64,000 nt of DNA from Ceriagrion tenellum. Its lineage: Eukaryota; Arthropoda; Insecta; Odonata; Coenagrionidae. Below are positions 49,348-62,200 of this stretch, in pieces. The notes beneath the pieces are model-generated. The model had not been told where the DNA came from. It did not search any database and was given only the letters and a program-made list of their open reading frames with translations. The translations under genes and the position numbers were made by a program. Each line of letters starts with the position of its first letter. Position 1 is the stretch's first letter. Location: positions 98,218,848-98,282,847 of the forward strand of contig OY720643.1 of NCBI GenBank assembly GCA_963169105.1, in the 5' to 3' direction.

Positions 49348-52183
49348 TGCGCATTGTTCCACATCATTATATGTTAGAGCTAACGGGCTGACGCACTAAT
49401 TTTGCAATTTTACGATATTTTTTCCTTTGATAACCCACTTGAACTCACCATGTTTATTCATTTGGAAAAGCATTTTTCTGGTAGTATTTCTTGTGTATTT
49501 TATCTGACCATATTTTTATTTTCAGTGAAAACATTGGTTAGAATAGAGTAGAATCTATACCTTCGATTTACTTATGCAAGTTTTAAATTTTATGTACTTA
49601 AAATCATCAACAGAAGGTCAACAATATTGATTTGGGTCCACTAATAGGTCCACACCTCCGTCCTTTCCAAAAGCCGGCTAGGAAAGAACAGGGGGGAGGA
49701 ATGTGGCGGATATATTGGCTGTCAGATTACATTTGTATGATGTTGATCCCTGTCCTTTTACTTTAATTATTATTCCCAATAACTGGATTGCGGGCGATAA
49801 GAATGATGACGGGAAAAACACATTCGGATGGAAAAAGAGATACCGAATTGTTACAATAGATTAATGTTAACGATGTCATCAATATGATAAAATAGCGGAA
49901 AATATACTGGAACGTCGACGTCTCCCGCGCATCACAAGATATAAAATCCCATTGGCAGGAGGATTCAGGGGCTATCACCATAAGTTTGTTAAAAACAGGT
50001 GGCTTTTGACTCCCAACATAAGGACACATATCGAATCATAGAACGATGACTAACCTATTTCGGAAAGTAACAGAAGAAAATTGCTTTATATTTGGTTTTA
50101 TGAGAGTGGTTTTTCCCATTTTCACCTGTTCCTGCTCTTAAAACTACGTAATTTCTCATTACATTTACTTGACAATTGAGTGAAAGTGTACGACTTCGTT
50201 GTTCCTGTTTGACGGAGGACATATATCCATGCAAAATTCGTTACTGTCTATAATATTTTAAAAAGAACATTGAAGTCCTTTTACGCTGAAGCCTTTTTAA
50301 ATCGGCATTACATTTCTGTTTGACAGCGCTCTCCGGGCGATGACGCAGGTAGGAAACTTGTTCATTCATTCAACTCAGCGCTTCGCTTGGGTTGGATTCT
50401 CAAGTGTTTCTTTTTTTTTACATTTTTGTCCATTCCTCGAGTGAATTATTTTTGAGTGATATTGAAGTAGAGTGAAGAGTGTTGAAACTTAAAGCTGCAG
50501 TACATTTAGTGGGATTACTGTAATATAATATCAATAAAAATCTTCGTATTCTTCCGAATTCAAAGACATGTGAATAAATCTTCATTTTCCTTGGATTGAT
50601 TGCGTTCGTGCGAATGAGACGGATGCAATACCTCCCGGTTCAAACCGTGTAATGGAGGTGCCGTAACATAGGAGTATGTATACTTCACTTGAATGAATCC
50701 AATAGTTACGATACCGAATTCAATTATGGTTTTGTGTAAGAACCCATGAATTCCTCATCAAGAATTAAAGTAGAAACCTTTTTCGGAATATATGAAATTG
50801 CTCCGTGGACTAAACCAAGTTTCATTAACTTAAAAATAAAACAGCTCTTTGATTAGCCAGAAAATATAAAGTTACCAATAACTTGTTTTTTACTTTAAAA
50901 TTTCTTGCAATACCTTGCTACTTTAAAATTCCTCTCTGCCTGTGTGTCACTCAACCGATTGTTCGATCCTAGGTTTTATTTATGCCAATATTTTACGTAG
51001 TTCCTACCATTATATATGCCTCAGGAGCGGGTTGTTATGACGTTTTTTCTTACTGCGCCTAATTTTAGTGCTTGATATTGGATCATTAATATATGATCTT
51101 AATGTGCATAGGCAAAAGTAAAATTCTCATTGTTTTCCTTGTCAAAAAATTTTTTTTCCCAATATTCTAAATGGCCATAGTCTTTTGATGCATTTTCTTC
51201 CCCTTTTTTGTGTAAAGACTTATAAAGTAAGATTTGCGAAAGAGTTTGGTAAATAGTAAGCCAAGGTTTCCGTGATTTTTTTATTCTTTGAAATATTGAA
51301 AGCACGATAACGACGAGTTGATCCCGATGTTTTGTCTATATTGCAGGATTTTTAGTAATTGTTTCGTACATTTTTATTAACAAAGGCGTGTAAAATATGT
51401 TCCACCGTGTAATGACGAAGCTGGTGACGCAGAGGCAGCGGAACAAACGTGAGGAAAAACAAAAATATGAATGAAGAACCGGATTACGCAACGATGCTTC
51501 ATTTCTGTGCAAGCAGATTTGGTGCCTTTAATGCTGCTCCAATAGAGGCGACGCTGTTTTGCGTGGATACTCGTTTCAAAATGAAGATGCTTGGCTGCCA
51601 TCGCTGTCACTTCACGTAACGGCTTAACTTTGTTAGCTTCTATTTTCTACGCTTCTGTGGCCAGTTGTCGGATAACAAAGGAAACCAACGAAACTTTTGT
51701 CCTTGAAGTTCCGTTTTCGGCGCTCAGGAAGGAAACCGCTGTTGCGGCTAGTTGGTTTCAGAAAATTGGAATATACCCGTGGTTCCACACTCCTGGTCTT
51801 TGAAGTTTTCCCTTCTATTAAAATTGGCAACAGTGGAGATACTAAGTGCGTGAACTTAATTTTCATTACATGCGGACGTGGAAACCACATGGCTATAGTT
51901 TAAAAAATAAAGAAAATAATTTTTTCCTTACTATTGCTTCTCCATCAATGGCTATGGCTCTCATAAATGGCCTTACTACTAATAATTTCCTTTATGCTTT
52001 ATTTCCTACATGTTTTTCATAATTCAGTAATCAAGTACTGATTGAATGAATGAATCTGAATTAATGAGTGGTTGGTGTATTAAGCGATATTGTTGGAAAA
52101 TATTTGTGTTACCCTTTGCCAAATAAAGTAAAATTATTCAGTAGGGGTTATTCTAAGCCTAAAGACTATATATATAGAGTTAA
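49348..52183. other. No gene recognised
   Basis: Mainly AT-rich. The overlapping frames at 51591-51903 on both strands are in a GC-richer patch but have no domain I recognise. Confidence 0.45.
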
Positions 52184-52245
52184 TAGACCGTCGCGACGGT
52201 CTAGTCTATTATCTCTACTAGTAGGGAGCTACGACGCGTCGTAGC
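52184..52245. repeat. Twin perfect palindromes
   Basis: Two loopless perfect palindromes lie 24 bases apart: 20 bases at 52184-52203 (TAGACCGTCG and its complement) and 18 bases at 52228-52245 (GCTACGACG and its complement). Both are centred on CG-rich cores (TCGCGA and ACGCGT). They are different sequences, so one is not a copy of the other. A third short stem, CGAAGAGG/CCTCTTCG, follows at about 52397-52421. Possible roles are a dimeric-protein binding site pair or the ends of a miniature element. Confidence 0.9.
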
Positions 52246-54940
52246 ACTAATCAAATTATAGTCATGTTGTACTGGATGTTCAAGAACTCTTTTGCTCCCT
52301 ACTTGTCACCGTTGCTGCCACTAGTATTAAGCATCTCTTGCTTTTACTAATATTTCAGTTGCAAAAAGAGAACTTTTCATATCTATTGTCACTTCGCCGA
52401 AGAGGCACCGTAGTCCTCTTCGTAGGAGACCAAAGAAAATCATTTTAAAATTAGCGCGGTTGGGTCGTATTTCCCTTAAGAGCAAGTGAACGTGGATTGA
52501 AGTAGCATTTCTCTCTCGCTCATGTACATTTTCTTCGCAGATTTGGGCGAATGGAACATTTCCGTTGATTGATTAAGTTTTGAAGCGGAAGCGACGCTGG
52601 CGAAACCACGGACTTATGATTCTCTCTCGGTATCTGCGAAAGATTGAAGGAAGGAAGTAGGAGAGACGATAGGGTGATTAACGCCGATTCTCAAGACCTT
52701 TTCCTCAGCAGCACGTCCCACCGCCCCCCTTCCGCGGGTTTCTCATCGCTCCAAACTTTTACCGCTTCTCGGGAGAATCCTCGCGTCTCGGGTTTTAAGC
52801 ATCATCAGGAATCCATCTCACGAAATTGGTGCCGGTGACGTCATGCGAAAAGTCTTTCCCATAAACCCTTCCACGCTCGCGTTTACCGTGTTAAGATGTC
52901 GGGGGAGAACCCTTAGCATCGCTCTCGTCTGGCGCTGCTGCGGAGGCCTCACTGATGGGGTCAAATTAGTTGGCTAGAAGTGAACTAACGCTTTAGCATT
53001 AACAAAAAATTACAAATTTTCATGCATAATATTCTGAAAACCTTAAAAATTTATTTTCTTATTTCCTGTAGATATATATTAGTGGAAAATCAACGTCAGT
53101 GGAATTTGGAATTATTATTTGAATTTGAGTATTTTGCAAGATACTAGGCCCCATTTTTTTTAGAAAGCTCTCTCATCTGATCGGTAACAACAAACGCAAG
53201 TTGTCCACAATTTTAGGAGCACAGAAAGTTCAGAACATAAAATTCTCTTCCTCTTTGATAACAAAAGTAATGAGAAACTTCGGAACAAATGATGGGAGGC
53301 TGGTCATAAAAGCAAGAGGGCTCAAAGTGCAGAAGTAGAGACATTGAATTAGTTGAGTGGTATGCTAGAAAAAACATGGGCCTAGAAACTTAGGTCTTAA
53401 AGAGATTAGCCCTAGAGAAAGAGGCATACTGTGGAAAAGGGGATCTAATGAAGGGGATCTTGGTTAAAAATGTAGTATAGGCTGGTCAAGAGTTTGATAT
53501 GGAGTATAGTGCTCTATATTGAAGAAGCTTGCCATCTAAGAATGGGAGACGATAACAGGCTGCACTCGTTTGAGATATTAGTGCGGCGGATAATGTAGAA
53601 AATACGGTGGATAGAAAAAGGATTAGGATGTGCTCGGTATTGTGGGTCAGGAAATTTTTGGATGAAATTCGGTAGTGGCACAGTTGTGGTTGGAAGAGAT
53701 ATTGAGGGTGAAGTGTTTCTGAAGGCTGTAATAGAAGGTTGGATCCTGGGGAAGCAGTGAAGTGGAAGGAGGTCAATAGGTTATATGGACTGGATGAAGG
53801 AGGGTGGTACATATCCGAAGATGATGAAAGAAATATTATTGGCAAACCGGGCTCTGCACTTGTAAACAATGAGAAAATCCATTCATACTGGAGGGATTCT
53901 TGTAAACAAAAGCTACGGAGAGATCACCTGATGTTAAAAAAGATAAAAACTCTTCCGACTGCAGTGAAAATATTTTCCTTTCCGGCCTTTTAATTTTTGG
54001 AATTGCACCTCGTAAAAATGCTGGATGAAACTTTTGTTATATTTACCTAAATTTATTCTTTTAACTTTCCTTAACATCTCTAAACTTCTATTGAATGGAA
54101 GTGTCGAATCAACGAGATATCGTTCTGTGAAGAAAGAGTTCTGTATTTTATTCACCATCATCCGTTTACTGTTGAACGAGTAGAATGAATTTTATATTTG
54201 TACTACACATTTGGAAGAGTGTTTGTTGGATACTCGGCGTATGTAAAAAGAGTGTACTTCCATGGTTTGGCTTAAAAAAAACAATAGGGTTCACCGAGAA
54301 GGTTAAAGCTATTGTTGTAATGAGTACTGCTAATAACATGCGGAGCATAACAGTGTTTTAGAAAAAAAACAAAGAAATGTAGAAAAGTGATCATCCGAAT
54401 ATATTTATTGAAGTAAAACTCATACGTGCCAGAATCAAAATAAACGTAACTAAAAGCAATTGTCATTTGGAATGGTACATTTGAAAAATATGGATGGTAA
54501 AATATGGGCTATAATAGGAATAAGAATTTTTTTCTAGGTGGCACAAACAGCCTGTACGCGGATTATAACTATAAAGAGTATAAAACGAATTTACAAATCA
54601 CAATTCCAAAATAATAATGCAATATGATTCAAAACGGCAAAGTTATATATACATGCATGACAGTAGATAGTAATTGGAAATTGCTGTGATATCCTGGTTC
54701 AAGACTAAGCGTAAAGAAAAAATTAGTAATTAAATAAAAACCCACATTTATGAGAGAAGGAGAAGAGGTTATATCCCAGGGACATTATTCGACATATAGC
54801 TGAAATAGCTAGGTTAATGGAGCAACTCAATACAATATAATTAAATTTTATACGCAATCGAAAAGAAAAAATGTAATACCCCATTTGAATAAGAGATGGA
54901 TTGGTCATAAAAGTATGTGAATTGGAAGCTTCGGTGGTTG
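52246..54940. other. No gene confirmed; GC-rich patch then purine-rich tract
   Basis: 52380-52960 is GC-rich without a recognisable frame. 53200-53990 is purine-rich on the plus strand and carries an 84-codon frame (53739-53993, with a GLDEGGWYISEDDERN segment) opposed by a 127-codon minus frame. It has the look of an old mobile-element ORF but no diagnostic motif. The rest is AT-rich. Confidence 0.35.
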
Positions 54941-55195
54941 GCTAATAGGAAATGAGCGTGCTTAGTTGGTTCGTTCTCATTATGAGAATAGCTAAGAATC
55001 GAATAGCGTTTTATAATAGATAAGTGAATAGGACAAGAGAAAGGAATGGAGTAAGATGGTCAAGGGTGAATGTGGTGGAAGGAACTCGTAAGTGGATGAG
55101 CATTAGGAATCTTAAGAATAGAACAGAGTTTATGAAGCAATTCTTGAAGGTAAAAGGAACGAAAGCAGTGCTAGTGTATCATGGAGGTAACCATT
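54941..55195 (+). mobile_element. LINE family A copy 3, C-terminal fragment
   Basis: Translated, the stretch gives NGVRWSRVNVVEGTRKW, a segment IRNLKNRTEFMKQF and a GTKAVLVYHGGN-like end. This parallels GRPRNS*VNAVEEALKRW...IRSLLDRRACIKQ and the end of copy 1 at 10900-11049. This is the last part of the reverse transcriptase ORF and its stop region. It is truncated at the 5' side and inactive. Confidence 0.65.
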
Positions 55196-55225
55196 AAAAT
55201 TGGTTCAGCATCTTCAGAAGAAAAA

Positions 55226-55276
55226 GAATCTATGGAAAAGCGAGCATGGTTTCGGTACGTAATGCCATCATCAGGG
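55226..55276 (-). ncRNA. Hammerhead-like motif, degenerate
   Basis: On the minus strand CCCTGATGATGG (CTGATGA at 55268-55274) is followed after 13 bases by CCGAAACCATGCTCGC. This fits CUGAUGA, a short stem II, GAAA and an ACCATG-type palindromic stem III, with UC as the possible cleavage triplet end. Stem II is weak and stem I nearly absent. It lies about 30 bases beyond the LINE A fragment. No inverted second arm was found. Confidence 0.4.
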
Positions 55277-57338
55277 TGTGTTTAAGTGTTTTTTGTCTTC
55301 AGAAGATGCAGATCCAGTTTCCTCAAAGTTAGTGCCAGCACTATTCCTTAAAATTGAGTCAGTTTCCCTAAGTCTAACAGTTATTCTTTACTTCTTTGAC
55401 TACGCATAACCCGAAAGGGAATGGCGTGATGGATATACATATATGTGCTTGTGACTGTCATGTTTTTAGTTAAATTAACTGTTAAAAATGATGTAAAACA
55501 CCGTGTCGTCTGATATAAAAACAAATTCACGACAAGATTTCAAGTCTAAAGTCCGTACTTAAAAGCTAAATGTATGATCACACTTGTTTTTAATTCTATA
55601 ATTCCATTGTTTATATCATTCTCTACCTTGTTATGTAAATGTTTAATGATTAATTGGTGCCCATATAATATCCAAGTGATGGTTGATTAGGTATCTGTGT
55701 CACATTTTTCTAACTACTTTGATTTTTTAAAAACTTTTTGATGTAACTCCTTGCGATCTTTATCCTATGGCATTCTCTTATTCATGTAATCAACAAGTAT
55801 GATCGATATTGTCAATGTAAAATATATAACAAGCCATTGATAACGCTGGTTTGTCTCTTAGGAAAGATGGATATGATGGATTGACTATTTCTGTTGTATT
55901 TTTCTTAAAAAGTTCGTTGTCGTTGAGTTACGCAGTTGAAAAAAAATAAATTTATTCCCGCCTATATTAGGCTGCTTTGAAAATAAGTGATGCTGGTGAG
56001 AGAGTGGTATTGTTTGGTTCGATCAAAGAGGAAAGGAGCGAAGGAATTGGGTTGGAAATGATTGGTTTGGAAATAAATGTCTCAGCCTCGCGCCAGACTG
56101 AGAGACTTTATTCAGCGGGTATTAAAAGAAATTCAAATCTATTAAGAAAATGCGTAGGAGCTCGTTGATTAGCGGTTTTAATGAGACGGCTAAAACGTTT
56201 CCGGTTCTGCTGTAGGTGAGTTGGAAGATTTTAATAAAGTTACTCATAAAAACTCCTCATGGGGGTGTTTTATTTTTAAAATGAATGCGTTTAAGCGCGG
56301 TTGATTTAGTCTCTTTGGAATATAAGCCAGAAGTTTCATCCCTTATCTATTTAATTGGACTTCTGCGATCTAGTTGTTAATGTATCATTATCCCCATCAA
56401 TAAGTGTTACTTTATAGGAAAGGTATGATAAAAAAGAGATTTTTTCTTAAAACTTTTTATCATGTTAAAGACGTGTGCAGACTTTGAAGCGTTAAACTTT
56501 TATTGAAAGCCGTAATTTTCTTGAATTTTGTCAATATCCTCCACGTGGTTCTTCTGTATCTTGTTTGCATATTATCAGCGTTTGTATTTTTACTTTGCTT
56601 TGGTATTGACTGTTGTAACATGTAAATGACATGCGTTTCGCGCATTTGGTTTCACCATTGCTTTAGCTTAAATTTTCTCTCGCGCAAAAAATTATAATTT
56701 TTCCCTATACGCAGAATTCCATCATTTTATACCCCTTCTGGTCCTAGAGACTTGGTTAAACCTGGGTTGGATACTGTTACAGTTATTAATCCTATGTGTT
56801 ATTTAGATGTCCTCCTATGCTGAAGACATTTTATTCATGCTGAAAATGATTTCTCATTTTGAGTCAACTCGTCACATACCCCATGAATAAATCATTGAGT
56901 TTTTGTTGGTGTTTTTTATGGACTTCGTTTTGTGCCGTTCTTGACATGAAAACCAGCTCATAGATATTTAACTAAAACTTTGAATTTACTTTATCTAAAC
57001 CGAAAGGCGCTCGTAAAATGCAAATATCCCATTTTAAAAATTTATTTAACGACGGACAAGAACCATAAGGCCTAGGGGTGTGGGTTTGAACTATATGGGT
57101 GTGCGTTCCAGGGAAAGTAGAATAGTTCTACTATACCAATTTTTCCGGCATCTTTCCTGTAGTATATCACTTATCCATCTATGTCCCTACCCCAGCCGAA
57201 AATCTATACATTTAAACAATCAAAAGACCAGCGTTCATTTAATTGTAAGCTATAAAGGTGTGTCTACCAGGCATTCCTATAGAAAAATGCCTCAAGAATA
57301 TGGTATCTGAATCTACAAAGTATATACTGAATACCCAT
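55277..57338. other. No gene recognised
   Basis: AT-rich sequence with short frames only. Confidence 0.45.
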
Positions 57339-57374
57339 AATTTAATCCTACCGGTATCCCGGTTGGATTAAATT
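57339..57374. repeat. Hairpin with 16-base arms
   Basis: AATTTAATCCTACCGG and CCGGTTGGATTAAATT pair at 15 of 16 positions around a four-base TATC loop. No coding gene is adjacent. It may be the residue of a foldback or miniature element. Confidence 0.88.
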
Positions 57375-59177
57375 TTGCCGCGAAAGCCCCTGCGGTGGAC
57401 ATTTGAAAGCTTACGATAAATGTTAGCTAGTGCAGAGGATTTATAGTTATTGTGGCATTTCCTAGAACATTTTGGCGGCTATCTTGATTTCCACGTTGTC
57501 TGGTTTTGGCGGCTAAAGCCAGACTATGAGTGTTTGAGTGGGAACTGTTTTATTTCCCAACTTTGGAATCATTTTTGTTAAGGCCTCTCTTCGTTGTAGT
57601 ACGTACATGGTTAAACCTTTTCATATAAAAATGACCTTCTTTACATGCTTGGAAGGCTGTTACTTCCATATTGACTACTATTAATCCTTAGAATGCCATA
57701 TCAACCCAATTCCGCGAAAATTTAGTTAATTTTTCGCATCATGGGTCATTTATATTACCTACCAGTGTTAATGTTATTCCCTGATACCTACGTCAGATAT
57801 AGCTCAGTAGATAACGTTTGAGAACCTGAAGTTTTCCTGGATTCCCGTTTCGAAGTTTTAATATAGTTATCGGAAAAGATGTTTAAGTACTCCATATGAA
57901 CTGCCAACGTTTTCCCGAATTAGTATCACAAAATTCGGCGAAATACACGAAAAATAGTTCTATCGGTGAACAAAATCTTGTTTGGTTGGCTTGAGATGTA
58001 GAGGAATTCTAATTGACGGAAATTTGATGTAAATTACGTGAAAGGTTTGGAGTCAGGAGCGTGTCTTCTTGAATTACAAATCTTAGCTCGTCTTGAAACT
58101 TCTTCTCCTCCTCCCCCACCTCCCGAAAATGGGGTAAAAATTTGGAATCCGAACTTGTGCTTTATTGCTGGCCAACCGTGACCTAATCCCTCTAGCCCAC
58201 GAAATGGGGCAGTAACTTCTCCTGAAGTCCTGAAACCATGCGTAGTATACATATATCCCGACGACTGCTCTTCAGGTTGGCATAACTGGGTCAGGTACTT
58301 GGCCCACCCACCTCTATAGTCATCCGTCGAGCGGACGCATTCGAAGGCGGAGTTCGGAAGGTCGGAGTTTTGAAGTGCTGCTATTGGAGGAAGCCTTTTG
58401 CAAAACTAAGAGGAAGAGAGCAAACCCTGGCGCGTAAATGGAACATCCCTAAATTTACGGTCATCATTTTCGGTGGAAGTCAGAGAGGCTCTGCTTTTTA
58501 ACTTATCATCTAATTTCTTTTAAGTTATCCGATTTTAAAACTGGTAGGTCTTTTCATACCGGTGATCAGAGGGTTCTGCGAGGGAGAGAGGTAAGAGCTG
58601 AGTTTACCTGCGGACAAATAAGGTTAGGCAAATCGAGCGAGATTAATATGGGACAAAATTCTATTAGGAATGGCGGGGGTGGGAAGTGCTTGGAGGTAGG
58701 AAAGGTGGGAAACTTCCCTCACCCAAGCCTAGCCTCTCGCGGTGAAGGTAGCAGCGATTAAATATCCCAAAATAACACATGGGCCATGACTACCATCCTC
58801 TCCACCCTCTCCCTAACCCTTTACCACCATTTGAAATTTGGCAAAGATTAGGTAAAAAAGGACAGACAAGGATGATTCGCATTGTGTATTTGACCCAATC
58901 ATAGATATTGTTTCTTTGCAGGGCAGAAGCAGTTATTTTGGGCAATCATCTGATGCCAAATCACCTGTTGTAGTATGAGCAATAAATCACGCATTATTGT
59001 TTGGGAACTGCTTCGTTTCTATTTCTATGGACAAAGTCGTGTGCTAATATGTTTGTTCGTGAAATGAATTCAGGTGATACTTCAGGATATAATTACTTTG
59101 CTTTTATTTTTGTTCTTAGACTCGTAGACTTTCTGGAAAACTCCTCGCTATTTGTTATTTGCGAACATAATAACGAT
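57375..59177. other. No gene recognised; GC-richer patch at 58.03-58.76 kb
   Basis: Near 57800 the string ATAGCTCAGTAGATAACG looks like a tRNA A box, but no cloverleaf can be drawn. The GC-rich patch has no supportable frame. Confidence 0.4.
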
Positions 59178-59262
59178 AACTAGTACCTTTGTGATTCCAC
59201 ATACCTTATTTGTAACCCGGTTTATTTCAAATAAAGATGTGTGGAATCACTAAGTTATCAGT
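59178..59262. repeat. Inverted repeat around GTGATTCCACA
   Basis: The arms GTGATTCCACATA...TTATTTG (59191-59211) and CAAATAAAGATGTGTGGAATCAC (59228-59250, one extra base) pair well. A weaker extension runs through the flanking AACTAG/AAGTTATCAG parts. The loop holds AACCCGGTTTA. This is another compact foldback, but without a CUGANGA box. Confidence 0.8.
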
Positions 59263-62200
59263 TTTCGTAATTATGTTTACAGATTCCATAAAGTTACGCC
59301 TGACACCACCAATTATATTTTCGTAGATATTATGCAATATATATTTTTTTACATGAAAAGATTCTCGTTGAGGCCGCCTCGGCGAAATTCGGAGAAAAAT
59401 TCATGATTTATTCCTGCGAGTATCATATCGAGGAATTGCACGTTCAGAAAGCTTGTTTACGTAAATTGGACTTCATGAATTATTTTACGAAAAAAAATAA
59501 CGTGAGCCAAGGGCTTGAGGCAGAGGATAAGAATAAGGTGAACGTAGGCATCAATCATCACAGCATATGGAAGAAGACATCTGGCTACTCCGATCAAACT
59601 TTACAACTATACGATTGTTATAATTCGCTACCGATTCATTATGCCTTCAATTCACCGGAGTAAATTTTTAAACGATACATTTTTGATTAAATCGGGTGGA
59701 ATCATTTTTTTAGCAGTCGAAATGAACGCGGAGTTGCAGGAGAAGGTTGCTCCTCGAGCAAAATTGGGCCAGAAATTACTCAGGCAGGTCGAGGAAGGTT
59801 TAATTATGTGCGTGAACTGCGGTGAGGAAACCATAGAATTGGTGGTGAGATTTGAGACCATTTCAAACCCCTTTCTCCTCTTCTTCCATTTCTTCAGAGT
59901 CGGTGGCGCGAGAATGTTTCATTGCAATCGGGCCCTTTCCGCTTCGTTTACTTTGCACTGTCGCCGGGGATATTTTTCAGCGAATTATCTCTTGGGTCCC
60001 TTCTCCAGCAGCACAAAATATCGCGTGGGAGGCTGGTCGGAGGCAGTGATAGAGGTCGAGTTTAGTTGGGTGAGCGGGAGAGAGGACTTGAAGAATGGTT
60101 TCTCGGCCTCGGAGAAAGGGGACATTGGTGACGAAGAGATAAGGAAATTGGAAGAAGGGTGAAGGAACATAACTACCTAAGAGAGATGAAGAGAGAGATA
60201 GGATAGAGGAGGGATTTTGGATTGCAGCTCTATGCTGAGATGGGAGGAGGGAGAAATTCTTAAAATTGGCGAACGTTCTCAGGGAAAAAACTGAAAAGAT
60301 AAAAAGAGGACGACCACCCACTCTTGAAAATACTTTACCCGTTAAAAACCCGGTTTAAAAAAACACCTTGCGGTCCCTACTCCCTTGAAACATCCGGAGA
60401 TTCTCCTTTATTTTAACGTTATTTGGGTATTGATATCCAATTTTCTCGTTTTTCTTATGGTTACGGCACGGAAATACGTCAGGATAATTTTTCTCATTCA
60501 AGAATCTATAACTGTTTGAAATAGAAATATAGGAAATGTGGCAAAATATGGTAAAAATGATGAGCATCCATTAAAAAAAATAAAAGAATAAGTTCCTCCA
60601 CACGTGATTATAGGATGACCCAGAAGGTAGGTATTAGGTGACTCTGACGAACAGATAGCTTCCAAAATTACTTCTTCCTCCACACTAATTGTAACTATAA
60701 CCGTGATTTAAAGACCCTCAGTTGTAATAAAAGTTTTGCTCTTTCCCTAATGCGCTTTCCTTGATTCTTTCATGTTCATAGCTTTTGCCCCTTGGCACAC
60801 GTTCTCGCAGCGCGGTGACTCGTGGGTGAGTATTTTTATAAACATGAAATGGAATTGAACACAGATTTATGACTATTTCGGGGAAGCAGTTAAATATACA
60901 AAATCTCACTTAAGATACGCTTCAACAGCCGACCTTCTATACATTTTTTTCATCCTACTATGAACAAGTGAATTTTGTCTGGGGTAACCTGGAATTTTAT
61001 TTGCTTATAAAAGTCAAAATACGGAGGTCACTTGGAGACTGCTGAGGCATATGAAAAAAAGAGTGAGAGATGCTGAATTTGGCGCGTTTCTCCGGCGAAT
61101 GAGAGCATTTTCTTAAATTGGCGAAAGCCACTGGGGAGAAAACAGATGAAAGATAGTGTGGAAGGACGAAGAATTGTGGGATTTTTGGCATCACTCATTG
61201 CCTGGAACTTTTCTCCCTTGAGCAGAAACGTCCCTCATTGATTTCTTTCTGGAAGGTCGTTGTATATCGCGGCGATAGGTTATCGATCACGGCTCAATAA
61301 GTTGGACGAAATGAACTGAGCTGCCGGTGATTTTATTCCATAAATTATCCGCGATGCTCGTGAAAGTGAAATTGCAGGAACAAAATTCGTTTTACGAGCA
61401 GTTTAGCCCAATTTTTAGGTCAATAGCAAACTTGCCCACTATTCCGAGATGCTGCTATTTCATCGCTGTTGCCTGCTATGTTCTTCCGAATTCTTCGACT
61501 TAATTTTGGTGCTCCGGATCTATCTGGAACAACTACGGTAGATAAGCTGGAAGAAAATTATCAATTGTTTCTCTTTCATAGAGAGAGTGTCATGCTATCT
61601 TCATTTTGTGCTACCTGCCTAAGTGGTTCTAATTTAACAATTCTACGGCTATTTTCATCTAAATATTTTGAAATATCTTCAACGGTAGAGGTGATACAGT
61701 ATCATTGAGTGATGGACACACTAAACCAGCTTTCTCCTGTACGCCATCGAATGGGCGTGTGGCAGGATACCATTCATTAAATCGTATTGCTAAACGGAAG
61801 AGAAAACAAATGTGCACTGCATATTAACGGTGTCTCTTTATGTTTGTGTCACAATGTTTTGTTAAAATGACTTATGGTTCGTGGAAATAAGGAACCCTTG
61901 TACCTTACAGTACTGAATTGTATGTCTTAGTCATTTCTATTTTTTTCGGTTTCTGTCGAAATCGAGTGAATAAATCTTGTTGGGAGAATTCGAAAGTGGG
62001 TAAGTGAGAGATTTGCTAATAGGGAACTTCAACATTCATTGATCTTGCAATAACAATCTGAAGACATGGTATTATACGATATATCACTTTTTATAAATAT
62101 ATTTTGTTACTTCAGTTGAATGGGACTATGATAAATAGAGGCAATTTTTATTTTGCTTAATGACTCGGAGAAGTATATGGTGCGATTTGAGAACTTATCA

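Noticed and set aside
50633..50668. CGGTTCAAACCG as a tRNA T-arm
   Set aside because: It has the look of a B box, but there is no A box, anticodon arm or acceptor stem at the right distance.
57796..57870. tRNA-like A box (TAGCTCAGTAGATAACG) and a TTTCGAAG resembling a B box
   Set aside because: The D stem does not close, no anticodon arm or acceptor stem can be drawn, and the B box departs from GGTTCRANNCC. At most a very old tRNA-derived SINE relic.
58220..58275. CCTGAAGTCCTGAAACCATGCG as a further ribozyme-like copy
   Set aside because: There are only about four bases between the boxes, so no stem II can form, and the first box lacks the GA of CUGANGA.
59977..60321. 114-codon minus-strand open frame
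   Set aside because: Serine/proline/leucine-rich shadow of a purine-rich plus strand, with no domain.
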